From Aliidongia dinghuensis (GTDB taxonomy: Bacteria > Pseudomonadota > Alphaproteobacteria > ATCC43930 > CGMCC-115725), in NCBI RefSeq assembly GCF_014643535.1, contig NZ_BMJQ01000032.1, forward strand, positions 1 to 33,884: DNA of 33,884 bases. The letters run 5' to 3'. The first letter of the stretch is position 1, and each line of letters opens with the position of its first letter. The position numbers and the translations under genes were made by a program. The notes below the pieces were generated by a model. That model ran no database searches, was not told the DNA's origin, and saw only the letters and a program-made list of their open reading frames with translations. Below are positions 6,571-14,526 of this stretch, in pieces.

Positions 6571-7551
6571 ATGTCTGGGTTTGCCTCGTTCCTTCGCCGA
6601 TCCCTCGCCGCCGCGGCCGTGCTCGCGGCCTCAGCGCACAGCCCGGCCAAGGCCGAACCGCTCGAGGTCCGGCTCGACTATGCCTATTACAATCCGGTCA
6701 GCCTCGTGCTGAAGGACAAGCACTGGGTCGAGGAGGCGCTCGGTCCCGACGTGCATGTCACCTGGGTCCTGAGCGCCGGCAGCAACAAGGCGCTCGAGTT
6801 CTTGAATGCCCAGAGCCTCGATTTCGGCTCGACCGCCGGCGCCGCGGCATTGCTCGGCCGGGCGAACGGCAACCCGATCAAGGCGGTCTACGTCTATTCC
6901 AAGCCGGAATGGACGGCGCTCGTCACCCGGTCCGACTCGCCGATCAAGACGGTCGCCGACCTCAAGGGCAAGCGCGTCGCGGTCACGCGCGGCACCGACC
7001 CGCACATCTTCCTGTTGCGGGCGCTCGCTGGCGCGGGCCTGACGGAGCACGACATCAAGATCGTGCCGCTGCAGCATGCCGACGGGCGCCTGGCGCTCGA
7101 CCGCGGCGACGTCGACGCCTGGTCGGGCCTGGACCCGTTCATGGCGCAGGCCGAGCTCGAGAACCACGACCGGCTGTTCTTCCGCAATGCCGACCTCAAC
7201 ACCTACGGCGTCCTGAACGTGCGCGAGGCATTCCTCGCGGCCCATGCGGACGTGGTCGAGAAGGTGATCGCCGCCTACGAGCGCGGCCGGCATTTCGCGC
7301 TCGATCACAAGGCGGAACTGGCCCAGGTGCTGGCGACGGCGGCCAAGCTCTCGCCCGAAGTCGCGGCACGTCAGCTGGAGCGCACCGACCTCTCCTCCCC
7401 CGTCCTGGGTGACGGGCCGCGCCAGTCGATCAAGGCCGCCGCCGCAGTGCTGAAGTCGAGCGGCGTGGTCGATGCCTCGGTCGACCTTGACCAGGTGCTG
7501 GCCCAGCTGCTGGAACCGCGCTTCAGCCAGAAATACGCGAGCGCCCAATGA
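6571..7551 (+). CDS. ABC transporter substrate-binding protein, sulfonate/nitrate/taurine type
   Basis: A 326-residue periplasmic binding protein of the SsuA/TauA/NMT1 family. The signal peptide (FLRRSLAAAAVLAASAHSPAKA) ends near residue 28. The mature protein begins LEVRLDYAYYNPVSLVLKDK and keeps the family pattern NKALEFLNAQSLDFGSTAGAAALLGRANG and VADLKGKRVAVTRGTDPHIFLLRAL. It should capture the ligand and present it to the membrane complex encoded next. The ATG at 6571 is chosen over an upstream TTG because it starts the signal peptide and has GAGAGGG 10 nt before it. First gene of the SAM-II operon, so a sulfur-containing ligand such as an aliphatic sulfonate is likely. Its stop overlaps the permease start (ATGA). 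Confidence 0.9.
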   Translation: MSGFASFLRRSLAAAAVLAASAHSPAKAEPLEVRLDYAYYNPVSLVLKDKHWVEEALGPDVHVTWVLSAGSNKALEFLNAQSLDFGSTAGAAALLGRANGNPIKAVYVYSKPEWTALVTRSDSPIKTVADLKGKRVAVTRGTDPHIFLLRALAGAGLTEHDIKIVPLQHADGRLALDRGDVDAWSGLDPFMAQAELENHDRLFFRNADLNTYGVLNVREAFLAAHADVVEKVIAAYERGRHFALDHKAELAQVLATAAKLSPEVAARQLERTDLSSPVLGDGPRQSIKAAAAVLKSSGVVDASVDLDQVLAQLLEPRFSQKYASAQ

Positions 7552-8363
7552 CCGATCTCGCTTATCTGCCGATCGCGACACCGACAGCCCGCCCCGCGCG
7601 CCGCCTGCCGCGGAGCCTCATCGGCTGGATCCTGCCGGCTGCCCTGGTCGGCGTGTGGGAGGCGGCCGCCCGCGCCGGCCTCGTCGCACCCAACCATCTG
7701 CCAGCGCCCAGCACGATCGCCGCCACCCTGGCCCAGCTGGCGCGAAGCGGCGACCTCGTCGCCCATGTGGCGGCGACGCTCGGCCGGGTCGGCCTGGGCT
7801 TCCTGCTGGGTGCAGCAGCCGGCACGCTCGCGGGAGCCGCAACCGGCGCCTCGCCCACGCTGCGCCGGCTCGTCGACCCGCTGGTCCAGGGCCTGCGCAG
7901 CGTGCCGTCGATCGCGTGGGTGCCGCTGTTCATCCTGTGGCTCGGCATCTTCGAGGCGTCCAAGGTGGCGCTGATCGCGGTCGGCGTGTTCTTCCCGATC
8001 TATCTCAATCTGATGGGCGCCGTGGCCGGCGTCGACCGCAAGCTGATCGAGGTCGGCCGGGCGCATCGCCTGTCGCGGGCGAGCCTGGTTTTGCGCGTGC
8101 TGCTGCCGGCGAGCCTGCCGGCCTATATCCTGGGCCTGCGCGGCGGGCTCGGCCTCGGCTGGATGTTCGTCGCTGCGGCCGAGCTGATGGGGGCCAGCGA
8201 AGGACTGGGCTTCCTGCTGGTCGACGGCCAGCAGACCGGCCGCCCGGCCGTCGTCATCGCCGCGATCCTGCTGTTCGCGCTGCTCGGCAAGGCGAGCGAC
8301 GTGGCACTCGCGGCACTCGGCCAACGGCTCACCCGCTGGCAGGACACGGAGGTGGTGCGATGA
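7548..8363 (+). CDS. ABC transporter permease, SsuC/TauC type
   Basis: A 271-residue inner-membrane permease with about six hydrophobic segments. The first is LIGWILPAALVGVWEAAARAGL, and the block FEASKVALIAVGVFFPIYLNLMGAV precedes the cytoplasmic loop that docks the ATPase (DRKLIEVGRAHRLSRASLVLRVLLPASLPAYILGLRGGLGLGW, the EAA-type motif). Length and motif order are typical of sulfonate, taurine and nitrate permeases. Its start overlaps the binding-protein stop by 4 nt and its stop overlaps the ATPase start by 4 nt, so the three are translationally coupled. The ligand is inferred from the operon. Confidence 0.93.
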   Translation: MTDLAYLPIATPTARPARRLPRSLIGWILPAALVGVWEAAARAGLVAPNHLPAPSTIAATLAQLARSGDLVAHVAATLGRVGLGFLLGAAAGTLAGAATGASPTLRRLVDPLVQGLRSVPSIAWVPLFILWLGIFEASKVALIAVGVFFPIYLNLMGAVAGVDRKLIEVGRAHRLSRASLVLRVLLPASLPAYILGLRGGLGLGWMFVAAAELMGASEGLGFLLVDGQQTGRPAVVIAAILLFALLGKASDVALAALGQRLTRWQDTEVVR

Positions 8364-9154
8364 CCGAGCTTCTGGAAATCCGCGGCCTCGCCAAGCGCTT
8401 CGACGATCGGCTGGTGCTGGGCCCGCTGCATTTCGCGTTCGAGACCGGCGAGACGGTCGCGGTCATCGGCCGCAGCGGTTGCGGCAAGAGCACGCTCCTA
8501 CGGCTCATCGCCGGGCTTGATGAGCCCAGCGCCGGCACCGCGACGCTCGGCGGACGACCGATTCGGCCGGAGGATGTTGCGGTCGTGTTCCAGGAGCCGC
8601 GGCTCATGCCCTGGCTCTCGGTCGCCGACAATGTCGGCTTCGGCCTCAGCCATCTCGCGAAGGCCAAGCGGGCCGAGGCGATTGCCGAGGCGCTCGCCGT
8701 CGTGGGGCTCGCCGATGCTGCGGCGAAATTACCCAAGCAACTCTCGGGCGGCATGGCGCAGCGCGTGGCGCTTGCCCGCGCGCTCGTCGTCCGGCCACGC
8801 CTGCTGCTGCTCGACGAGCCATTCAGTGCACTCGACCCCTTGACCCGCACGGGGCTGCAGAACCATCTGGGCGAGGTGCGCGACCATTACGGACCGACAA
8901 TCCTGCTGATCACCCACGACATGGATGAGGCACTGGCGCTCGCCGACCGGATCATCGTGCTCGATGGTCCGCCCGGCCGGATTGTCGCCGAGTTCGCCCC
9001 GCGCCTGGCCCCCGGCATCAAGCGCACCGCCCCTCAGTTCCAGCGCTGGAAGGACCGGCTGACCGACGTGCTCGGCCTCGACACGCTCGGCCCGGTGGAC
9101 GCTCCGGCGCACAATAAGATCACCAAGCTGGAGGAACACCGCCATGCAGTCTGA
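8360..9154 (+). CDS. ABC transporter ATP-binding protein, SsuB/TauB type
   Basis: A 264-residue ATPase subunit. Walker A is GRSGCGKST, the Q-loop VFQEPRLMPW, the signature LSGGMAQRVALARAL, Walker B LLLLDEPFSALD and the switch His in LLITHDMDEAL. It powers the permease from the cytoplasmic face. A 30-residue tail after the nucleotide-binding domain (DRLTDVLGLDTLGPVDAP onwards) is not needed for catalysis. It starts at the ATG overlapping the permease stop and ends 11 nt inside the OsmC gene. Subfamily is clear; the sulfonate assignment follows from the binding protein and riboswitch. Confidence 0.94.
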   Translation: MTELLEIRGLAKRFDDRLVLGPLHFAFETGETVAVIGRSGCGKSTLLRLIAGLDEPSAGTATLGGRPIRPEDVAVVFQEPRLMPWLSVADNVGFGLSHLAKAKRAEAIAEALAVVGLADAAAKLPKQLSGGMAQRVALARALVVRPRLLLLDEPFSALDPLTRTGLQNHLGEVRDHYGPTILLITHDMDEALALADRIIVLDGPPGRIVAEFAPRLAPGIKRTAPQFQRWKDRLTDVLGLDTLGPVDAPAHNKITKLEEHRHAV

Positions 9155-9692
9155 CGATCTCCGCGCACTCCAGGCCCCCTTGAAGGCGCGATACCGCGAG
9201 GATCCGACGGCGGCGCTCATCACCTTGAAGGCGTCCGGCGACCTCGACGGCCCGGGCCTCACCTGCAAGGTCGACACCGGCAGGGCGCTGGTCGAGGCCG
9301 GCCTGCATCCGGCGACCGGCGGCGACGGACTTGCCGCCTGCTCCGGCGACATGCTGCTGGAAGCGCTCGTCGCCTGTGCCGGCGTCACGGTGCGCGCCGT
9401 TGCGACCGCGCTCGGCATCACGCTCAGGGGCGGCACGGTCAAGGCCGAGGGCGATCTCGACTTCCGCGGCACGCTCGGCGTCGACAAGCAGGCGCCCGTA
9501 GGCTTCAGGGCGATCCGCCTCGCATTCGAGCTCGAAACGGACGCCTCGGCCGAGGATCTGAAGACGCTGCTGAAACTCACCGAGCGCTATTGCGTTATCT
9601 ACCAAACGCTGACCGCACCGCCCCAGATCGCGGTGTCGCTTGACGCGGCCATTTCCGAAACCGAAGGGGAACCAGCCTATGCGTCCTTATGA
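9144..9692 (+). CDS. OsmC-family protein
   Basis: A 182-residue OsmC/Ohr-fold protein. The two peroxidatic cysteines of the family are present: Cys78 in EALVACAGVTVRAVA and Cys150 in ERYCVIYQTL. OsmC and Ohr proteins reduce organic hydroperoxides in the cytosol with a dithiol donor. It is embedded in the sulfonate-type operon: it overlaps the ATPase gene by 11 nt and is itself overlapped by the next gene by 14 nt, so it should be under the same SAM-II switch. That suggests protection against products of sulfonate breakdown, or thiol chemistry on the imported compound; this is inference. The N-terminal 60 residues are longer than in short Ohr proteins. Confidence 0.88.
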   Translation: MQSDDLRALQAPLKARYREDPTAALITLKASGDLDGPGLTCKVDTGRALVEAGLHPATGGDGLAACSGDMLLEALVACAGVTVRAVATALGITLRGGTVKAEGDLDFRGTLGVDKQAPVGFRAIRLAFELETDASAEDLKTLLKLTERYCVIYQTLTAPPQIAVSLDAAISETEGEPAYASL

Positions 9693-9975
9693 ACGCGCCG
9701 GCATCGAGCCCGATTTGCAGGAAATCCTGACCGATCCGGTGCTGCACGCCGTCATGAAACGGGACGGGGTCACGACCGAGGCGCTGCGCGCCGCGGTCCG
9801 CACGGCCCAGATCCGCCTGGGCTTGGTCGCACCCGTCGAGCTGGTATCCTCGGAGGAGCCTCAAGAACGGCGTGGCCGAATGCCGGCGATCTTCGGCGGA
9901 CGGGACGGCGCGGGCCCTTGGGCAGGAGCCGGCCGATGTCGGGCGAGCGGTCCCCTCCAGCTGAAATGCGCATGA
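9679..9975 (+). CDS. 98-residue protein of unknown function in the SAM-II operon
   Basis: A 98-residue protein I do not recognise. The first 50 residues look folded and helical (EPDLQEILTDPVLHAVMKRDGV, then LRAAVRTAQIRLGL), while the C-terminal half is Gly/Arg-rich and low in order. It has no signal peptide or membrane segment and a single Cys near the end. The ATG at 9679 is preferred over an upstream in-frame start because the stop of OsmC (9692) then overlaps it by 14 nt, a typical coupled junction. It is the last gene before a strong terminator. Its place in an ABC/OsmC operon suggests an accessory or regulatory part, but nothing in the sequence says which. Confidence 0.7.
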   Translation: MRPYERAGIEPDLQEILTDPVLHAVMKRDGVTTEALRAAVRTAQIRLGLVAPVELVSSEEPQERRGRMPAIFGGRDGAGPWAGAGRCRASGPLQLKCA

Positions 9976-9992
9976 GGAGCGACTGAAGCCCC

Positions 9993-10040
9993 AAAAAAAA
10001 CCGGCGCCTGGGATTGCCTCCCAGGCGCCGGTTTCGTTTG
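9993..10040. terminator. Bidirectional intrinsic terminator
   Basis: A perfect 13-bp stem (CCGGCGCCTGGGA at 10001-10013, TCCCAGGCGCCGG at 10019-10031), extendable by AA/TT, has a 5-nt loop. Eight A lie on its left (9993-10000) and TTTCGTTT on its right. It ends the SAM-II operon from the left and the cytochrome gene from the right. Confidence 0.9.
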
Positions 10041-10050
10041 TGCCGTCCGC

Positions 10051-10593
10051 TCAGCCGCGCAGCATGGCGACCAGGACCTGGTCGCGCCGCACGAAGTGAT
10101 GGTAGAGCGCCGCCACCGCGTGCAGGCCGATCACGATAAGCAGCAGGTTACCGATCAGGCCGTGCAGATGGCCGAGTTGCCGGGACAGGTCCTTGTCCGG
10201 ACCGATGAGCCAGGGCAGTTGCACAAGGAAGTAGAAGTTGATGGCCCGCGTGCCGGCGCTCGACCAGAGCCAGCCGACGAGCGGCTGGGCGAACAGCAGG
10301 ACATAAAGCGCATATTGCGTGGCGCGCGCCGCAGCCTTCTGCCAGGACGGCAGCTCGCTCGGTATCGCCGGCACGCCTGCCGCGAAGCGCCAAACCACCC
10401 GAACCACCGTCAACGCCAGCACCGTGATGCCGAACGACTTGTGCAGCTGCACCGCCGGCAGGCGCAGTTCCTGCGGCAGATCGTCCACCGTCCACGCGAT
10501 CAGGAACAGTCCGACGAACAAGGCCAAGGTCAGCCAGTGCGCCCATCGGCTGAAGGCGCTATAGGAAGCGTTCAGTTCGTCCGGCATGGTCAT
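10051..10593 (-). CDS. Cytochrome b561-family membrane protein
   Basis: A 180-residue di-haem b membrane protein of the prokaryotic cytochrome b561 (CybB) family, about the usual length. Four hydrophobic helices are visible. Candidate haem-ligand histidines are His19 (SRWAHWLTLAL), His51 (QLHKSFGITVL), His142/144 (LGHLHGLIGN) and His158 (IGLHAVAALYHHF). Relatives move electrons between the quinone pool and periplasmic or superoxide acceptors. AGGGA lies about 10 nt before the first ATG; a second ATG two codons later is equally possible. It is divergent from hpnB and has a terminator shared with the SAM-II operon. Confidence 0.92.
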   Translation of the reverse strand: MTMPDELNASYSAFSRWAHWLTLALFVGLFLIAWTVDDLPQELRLPAVQLHKSFGITVLALTVVRVVWRFAAGVPAIPSELPSWQKAAARATQYALYVLLFAQPLVGWLWSSAGTRAINFYFLVQLPWLIGPDKDLSRQLGHLHGLIGNLLLIVIGLHAVAALYHHFVRRDQVLVAMLRG

Positions 10594-10716
10594 CGTCGCT
10601 AATTCCCTATCCTTTGGCGTTCGTTCTGCTATCTACGGCAAAAATCCGGTCGGTTTGATGAGATTCTCCAGCGTGCAATCTTTCGATACAATTTTCCTTG
10701 GCCCCGGCTGCGCCCC

Positions 10717-11856
10717 ATGATCGCAACGTTGATCGGGGCGGCCAGCGTCGGTGCCTGGCTCTATCTCTTGCTGGGCCGCGGCTTTTTCTGGCGCGTCGAG
10801 GAGGCGCCCGAGGCGGCCGGCCCGATGGTGAACGCCCGGGTGACCGTCGTGATCCCGGCCCGCAACGAGGCCGACGGCATCGCCCGGACGGTGCGATCGC
10901 TCCTGACCCAGAACCACCCAGGCCCGCTCACGATCGTGCTGGTGGACGATCATTCGACCGACGGCACCGCGGACCTGGCACGCGCTGCAGCCCGCGCCGT
11001 CAATGCGGCGGACCGGCTCATCGTCCTTCCGGCCCGCGACCTGCCATCCGGCTGGACCGGCAAGCTGTGGGCGGTGAGCGAAGGGCTCGACCGGACGCGC
11101 GAGACGGCGCCCGACTTCATCCTCTTGACCGACGCCGACATCACGCACGCCCCCGACAATGTTTCGACGCTGGTGCGCCGGGCGCTCGCCGACGACCTCG
11201 ACCTCACCTCGCTCATGGTGCGGCTGTCGACCGAGACTCTACCGGAGCGGGCGCTTATTCCCGCCTTCGTGTTTTTCTTCTTCATGCTCTATCCGCCGCG
11301 CTGGGCGGCCAATCCGGCGTCGAAGCTGGCCGCCGCCGCCGGCGGCTGCATGCTCGTCCGCCCGGCGGCGCTCGAGAAGATCGGCGGCATCGCGGCGATC
11401 CGCGGCGCGCTCATCGACGATTGCTCGCTTGCGGCCGCGATCAAGCGCGCCGGCGGCCGCATCCGGCTCGATCCCTCGACCCGGACGCGCTCGAGCCGCG
11501 TCTACGGCTCCGCCCGCGAAATCTGGTCGATGATCGCGCGCACCGCCTTCACTCAGCTGCATTACTCAACGCCGCTGCTGGTGGGCACGCTCCTGGGCTT
11601 GGGTGTGACTTATTTGGCGCCGCCACTGCTCACGATCTTCGGCCAGGACAAGGCGCGCTGGCTCGGCATCGTGGCCTGGCTCGCCATGGCCGCCTGCTTC
11701 TATCCGACCGTCCGGCTCTACGACCGATCGGCCGCCTGGGCCTTCGCCCTGCCCGCCATCGCTCTCTTCTATTCGGCCGCGACCTTCGGCAGCGCCGTCA
11801 ATTACTGGCGCGGCAAGGGTGGGCAGTGGAAGGGACGCGCCCAGGCAATCCGCTAA
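10717..11856 (+). CDS. hpnB: Hopene-associated glycosyltransferase HpnB
   Basis: A 379-residue membrane-attached GT2 glycosyltransferase. An N-terminal helix (MIATLIGAASVGAWLYLLLG) leads into the catalytic domain: VTVVIPARNE, VDDHSTDGT (76-84), the DxD-type LTDADITHAP (137-146) and the acceptor-side DDCSLAAAIKRAGGRI. At least three C-terminal helices follow, from LLVGTLLGLGVTYLAPPLL. Order and length fit HpnB, which occurs in hopanoid gene clusters; its exact reaction is not established to my knowledge. No other hopanoid gene is in the window, so this copy stands alone. It ends 4 nt inside the convergent TauE/SafE gene. Confidence 0.88.
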   Translation: MIATLIGAASVGAWLYLLLGRGFFWRVEEAPEAAGPMVNARVTVVIPARNEADGIARTVRSLLTQNHPGPLTIVLVDDHSTDGTADLARAAARAVNAADRLIVLPARDLPSGWTGKLWAVSEGLDRTRETAPDFILLTDADITHAPDNVSTLVRRALADDLDLTSLMVRLSTETLPERALIPAFVFFFFMLYPPRWAANPASKLAAAAGGCMLVRPAALEKIGGIAAIRGALIDDCSLAAAIKRAGGRIRLDPSTRTRSSRVYGSAREIWSMIARTAFTQLHYSTPLLVGTLLGLGVTYLAPPLLTIFGQDKARWLGIVAWLAMAACFYPTVRLYDRSAAWAFALPAIALFYSAATFGSAVNYWRGKGGQWKGRAQAIR

Positions 11857-12596
11857 AGTCCCCGAAGCATCAGGTCGGCGCCGAGCGCCAGCAGGCCCGC
11901 GAAGAAGCAGGTGCGGAACAGGGTCGGCCGCACGCGCCGGCGCACCCATTGGCCGATGCCCATGCCGGCGAGCGCCGGCAGGACCGCCAAGGCCGACCGG
12001 ACGATCGTCGCCGCGTCGAACGCGCCGTCATGGCCCAGGCCTGCGGCAAGCGCCAGGGTCGAGACGGTGAAGGACAGGCCCAGCGCCTGGATCAAACCGT
12101 CCTTGTCGAAGCCCAGCGCCTGGACATAAGGCACGGCCGGCAGCACGAACACGCCCGTCGCTGCCGTGACGAGCCCGGTCGCCGCCCCGATCAGCGGCGA
12201 CAGCGGCCGCTCCCACTGGGCCGAAACACGCAGCTGCAGCCGGGTGAGGCCCAGCAGGGCGTAGAGCGCGAGCGCCAGGCCCAGCGCCGCCGTGGCACGC
12301 CCGGCCGGCCCGTGGGTCAGGAGGCCCGACCCGGCCCAGGTGCCGAGGCAGATCGCGAGCAGCATGGGCCAGAGCCGGCGGGCGAGACCGCCGAACCGCG
12401 GTCCGGCGAGGAGCTGCCACAGGTTGGTGACGAGCGACGGCACGACGAGCAACGTCGCCGCCTCGCCCGGCGTCATGACGAGGCCGAGGAGCCCGACCGC
12501 GACCGTCGGCAAGCCCAGCCCGATGACGCCCTTGACGAAGCCCGCGACCAGGAAGGTGGTGGTGACGAGGATCAGGAAAAACCAGAGATCGGACAT
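11853..12596 (-). CDS. TauE/SafE-family exporter (sulfite exporter-like)
   Basis: A 247-residue inner-membrane protein with about eight hydrophobic segments and the two-half architecture of the TauE/SafE family: FLVAGFVKGVIGLGLPTVAVGLL at the start and IGAATGLVTAATGVFVLPAVPYVQALG in the middle. Members move sulfite, sulfoacetate or other organic anions out of the cell. It is divergent from a LysR gene 90 bp away and convergent with hpnB. A sulfur-scavenging operon lies 2 kb away, so sulfite export is attractive, but the family also serves unrelated anions and the substrate is not shown. Confidence 0.9.
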   Translation of the reverse strand: MSDLWFFLILVTTTFLVAGFVKGVIGLGLPTVAVGLLGLVMTPGEAATLLVVPSLVTNLWQLLAGPRFGGLARRLWPMLLAICLGTWAGSGLLTHGPAGRATAALGLALALYALLGLTRLQLRVSAQWERPLSPLIGAATGLVTAATGVFVLPAVPYVQALGFDKDGLIQALGLSFTVSTLALAAGLGHDGAFDAATIVRSALAVLPALAGMGIGQWVRRRVRPTLFRTCFFAGLLALGADLMLRGL

Positions 12597-12653
12597 GATC
12601 CAGAGATTGTGCGGTAAGCTTCATCGGCACAATGTGGAATTTCCCGATCCAGC

Positions 12654-12670
12654 CTTCGGAATAACCGAAG
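12654..12670. promoter_or_regulatory. Candidate LysR operator (perfect inverted repeat)
   Basis: CTTCGG-AATAA-CCGAAG is a perfect 6-bp-arm inverted repeat containing the LysR-type T-N11-A pattern. It lies 17 nt before the LysR start and 57 nt before the divergent exporter start, where autoregulation or exporter control would act. Confidence 0.5.
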
Positions 12671-12686
12671 CCAAGCGAGCGTCACT

Positions 12687-13577
12687 ATGCCGTTCGACCT
12701 GACCGACCTGCGCCTGTTCCTCCATGTCGTCGAGGCGGCGAGCATCACGCGCGGCGCCGCGGCCGCGAACATGGCACTGGCTTCCGCGAGCGAGCGCATC
12801 CGCCATCTTGAGGATCGCCTCGCCGTCCGCCTGTTCGACCGCGGCCGCCGCGGGGTCGAGCCGACACCGGCCGGCCGGGCGTTCGCCCATCATGCGCGCC
12901 TGATGCTGCAGCAGATGGAGCGGATGCGCGGCGAAATGGCGGACTATGCCCGGGGCCTCAAGGGCCACGTCCGGCTGCTCGCCAACACGGCAGCCGCGAT
13001 CGAATTCCTGCCCGAGGCGCTCGCCGGATTCCTGGCGCAGCATCCCCATATCGATATCGATCTCGAGGAACGGCCGAGCCACCAGATCGTCGACGACGTC
13101 GCCGAGGGCCTGGCCGATGCCGGCGTCCTCGCCGACATCGTCGATCCGGGCGAGCTCGAGACCCATCCGCTCGCGATCGACCGGCAGGTCCTGGTCGTGC
13201 CGCCCGACCATCCGCTGGCGGGCGAAACGGGCATCGCGTTCCGCGATGCGCTGGCACTCGAATTCGTCGGGCTGGGCGCGGGCAGCGCGCTGCAGCAGCA
13301 CCTGATGCAGCAGGCGGCCCGCCTGGGCCGGCCGCTCGCATTCCGCGTCCGGGTCGGCAGCTTCGAGGCGATCTGCCGCCTGGTCGAAGCCGGCGTCGGC
13401 TGCGGCATCCTGTCGGAGAGTGCGGCCAGGCGTTATCGCCGCTCCATGGCGATCCGGATCGTACCGCTCACCGACGACTGGGCAACCCGGACGCTGAAAC
13501 TATGCCTGCGGCGCGACGCGGCACTGCCCGCTCATGCCCGGCAGTTGATCCAGCATCTGCGAGCCTCCAGCCTATAG
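12687..13577 (+). CDS. LysR-family transcriptional regulator
   Basis: A 296-residue LysR regulator of standard length. The winged helix is DLTDLRLFLHVVEAASITRG followed by NMALASASERIRHLEDRLA, near residues 4-50. The effector domain starts near residue 88 (KGHVRLLANTAAAIEFLPEAL). It is divergent from the TauE/SafE exporter and probably controls it, the common arrangement for LysR regulators and anion exporters; the operator candidate sits just upstream of its own ATG. The C-terminus overlaps the convergent hydrolase gene by 6 nt. The ligand is unknown. Confidence 0.93.
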   Translation: MPFDLTDLRLFLHVVEAASITRGAAAANMALASASERIRHLEDRLAVRLFDRGRRGVEPTPAGRAFAHHARLMLQQMERMRGEMADYARGLKGHVRLLANTAAAIEFLPEALAGFLAQHPHIDIDLEERPSHQIVDDVAEGLADAGVLADIVDPGELETHPLAIDRQVLVVPPDHPLAGETGIAFRDALALEFVGLGAGSALQQHLMQQAARLGRPLAFRVRVGSFEAICRLVEAGVGCGILSESAARRYRRSMAIRIVPLTDDWATRTLKLCLRRDAALPAHARQLIQHLRASSL

Positions 13578-14507
13578 GTTCGCCCCGAAGAAGCGCAGCA
13601 GCTGCGCCTCGACCTGGGCCTGGACCGCAGCCCGATCGACGCCGGGCGGATCGAGGCAGCGCGGCTCGCCGGATCGCGCCGTCGACGGGCAACTGTCGGT
13701 GAAAACGAAATGGCCGCCCGGCACCGTCTCTAGATCCGGCGCCCGCGGCAGCGCCGCCGCAAGTCCGAGCGCATTGGCGTCGCCGGGCAACTCGCTCGCC
13801 GCCGGCCGGACGAGCAGCACGGGCAGCGTCACGCCCGTGAGCCCGTCGCGTTGGAACAGCGCCGCGAACGGATCGAGCAGCGCGATCGCCCTCAATGCCA
13901 GCCTCGGCGGCGGCGGCGGTTGCCCATCGCTCCCCACCCCGCCGCCGGCCGGCGCATGGTTGCAGGACATGACGTCCGCGGGATGGGCCTCGCAATAGGC
14001 ATGGAAATGGCGCCCATCCGGTGTGGCGCCGGCAAGTTCGAGCGTCACGGCGCCGCCGAGCGAGAATCCCAGCATGCCGAGCCGAGCCGCATCCATGTGC
14101 GGGGCAAAACGCGGGTCGGCCAGCGCGGCTTCAAGCGCCTGGGCGACCTGGGCTGCCCGCCGGGGCAACCGGGCGGTCCCATGGAACGGCGCCACCACGA
14201 CGAACCCGTGCTGGGCGAGCGCCGCCGACAGGCCGGCCAGGATCACCGGGCTACCGCCGGTCGGACCGCCGCCGTGCGACAGCAGCACGATCGGAAACCG
14301 GCCGTCGGCGACCGGTGGCGACAGGTTCGATGAGACCGCATCGGCAGCGCCGGCGGCGAAGGTCGGATAGCGGACGATCGCGCCGTCCGGCATATCGACC
14401 GAGCCGGGGATTACGCCGGCCCCGGCGTGAAATGGCGGAGCCTCGGCCAGCGCCGCCCGCGCCGATACGATCGACAGCAAGATGGCGCCGACGATCAAGG
14501 AGCGCAC
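13572..14507 (-). CDS. Exported alpha/beta hydrolase (dienelactone hydrolase-like)
   Basis: A 311-residue alpha/beta hydrolase with a signal peptide (SLIVGAILLSIVSARAALAEA). The oxyanion region is VLLSHGGGPTGG (74-85), the nucleophile Ser149 in GFSLGGAVTLEL, the catalytic His probably His266 in VPGGHFVF, and the acid probably Asp243 or Glu239 in SELPGDANAL. Relatives include dienelactone hydrolases and platelet-activating-factor acetylhydrolase-like esterases of the periplasm. The GTG at 14507 is chosen because it begins the signal peptide and clears the preceding gene by 19 nt; an ATG at 14570 would overlap that gene by 44 nt and has no Shine-Dalgarno. The substrate is unknown. Confidence 0.85.
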   Translation of the reverse strand: MRSLIVGAILLSIVSARAALAEAPPFHAGAGVIPGSVDMPDGAIVRYPTFAAGAADAVSSNLSPPVADGRFPIVLLSHGGGPTGGSPVILAGLSAALAQHGFVVVAPFHGTARLPRRAAQVAQALEAALADPRFAPHMDAARLGMLGFSLGGAVTLELAGATPDGRHFHAYCEAHPADVMSCNHAPAGGGVGSDGQPPPPPRLALRAIALLDPFAALFQRDGLTGVTLPVLLVRPAASELPGDANALGLAAALPRAPDLETVPGGHFVFTDSCPSTARSGEPRCLDPPGVDRAAVQAQVEAQLLRFFGANL

Positions 14508-14526
14508 GGCCGGACCGCCCGATCGG

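Noticed and set aside
7472..8359. Extension of the ABC ATPase frame upstream to 7472
   Set aside because: The ATPase fold begins at the ATG at 8360, which overlaps the permease stop; the upstream part is a shadow of the permease gene.
10698..12617. 639-codon frame overlapping hpnB and the antisense of the TauE/SafE gene
   Set aside because: Spans two real genes on opposite strands and is Arg/Gly-rich low-complexity sequence.
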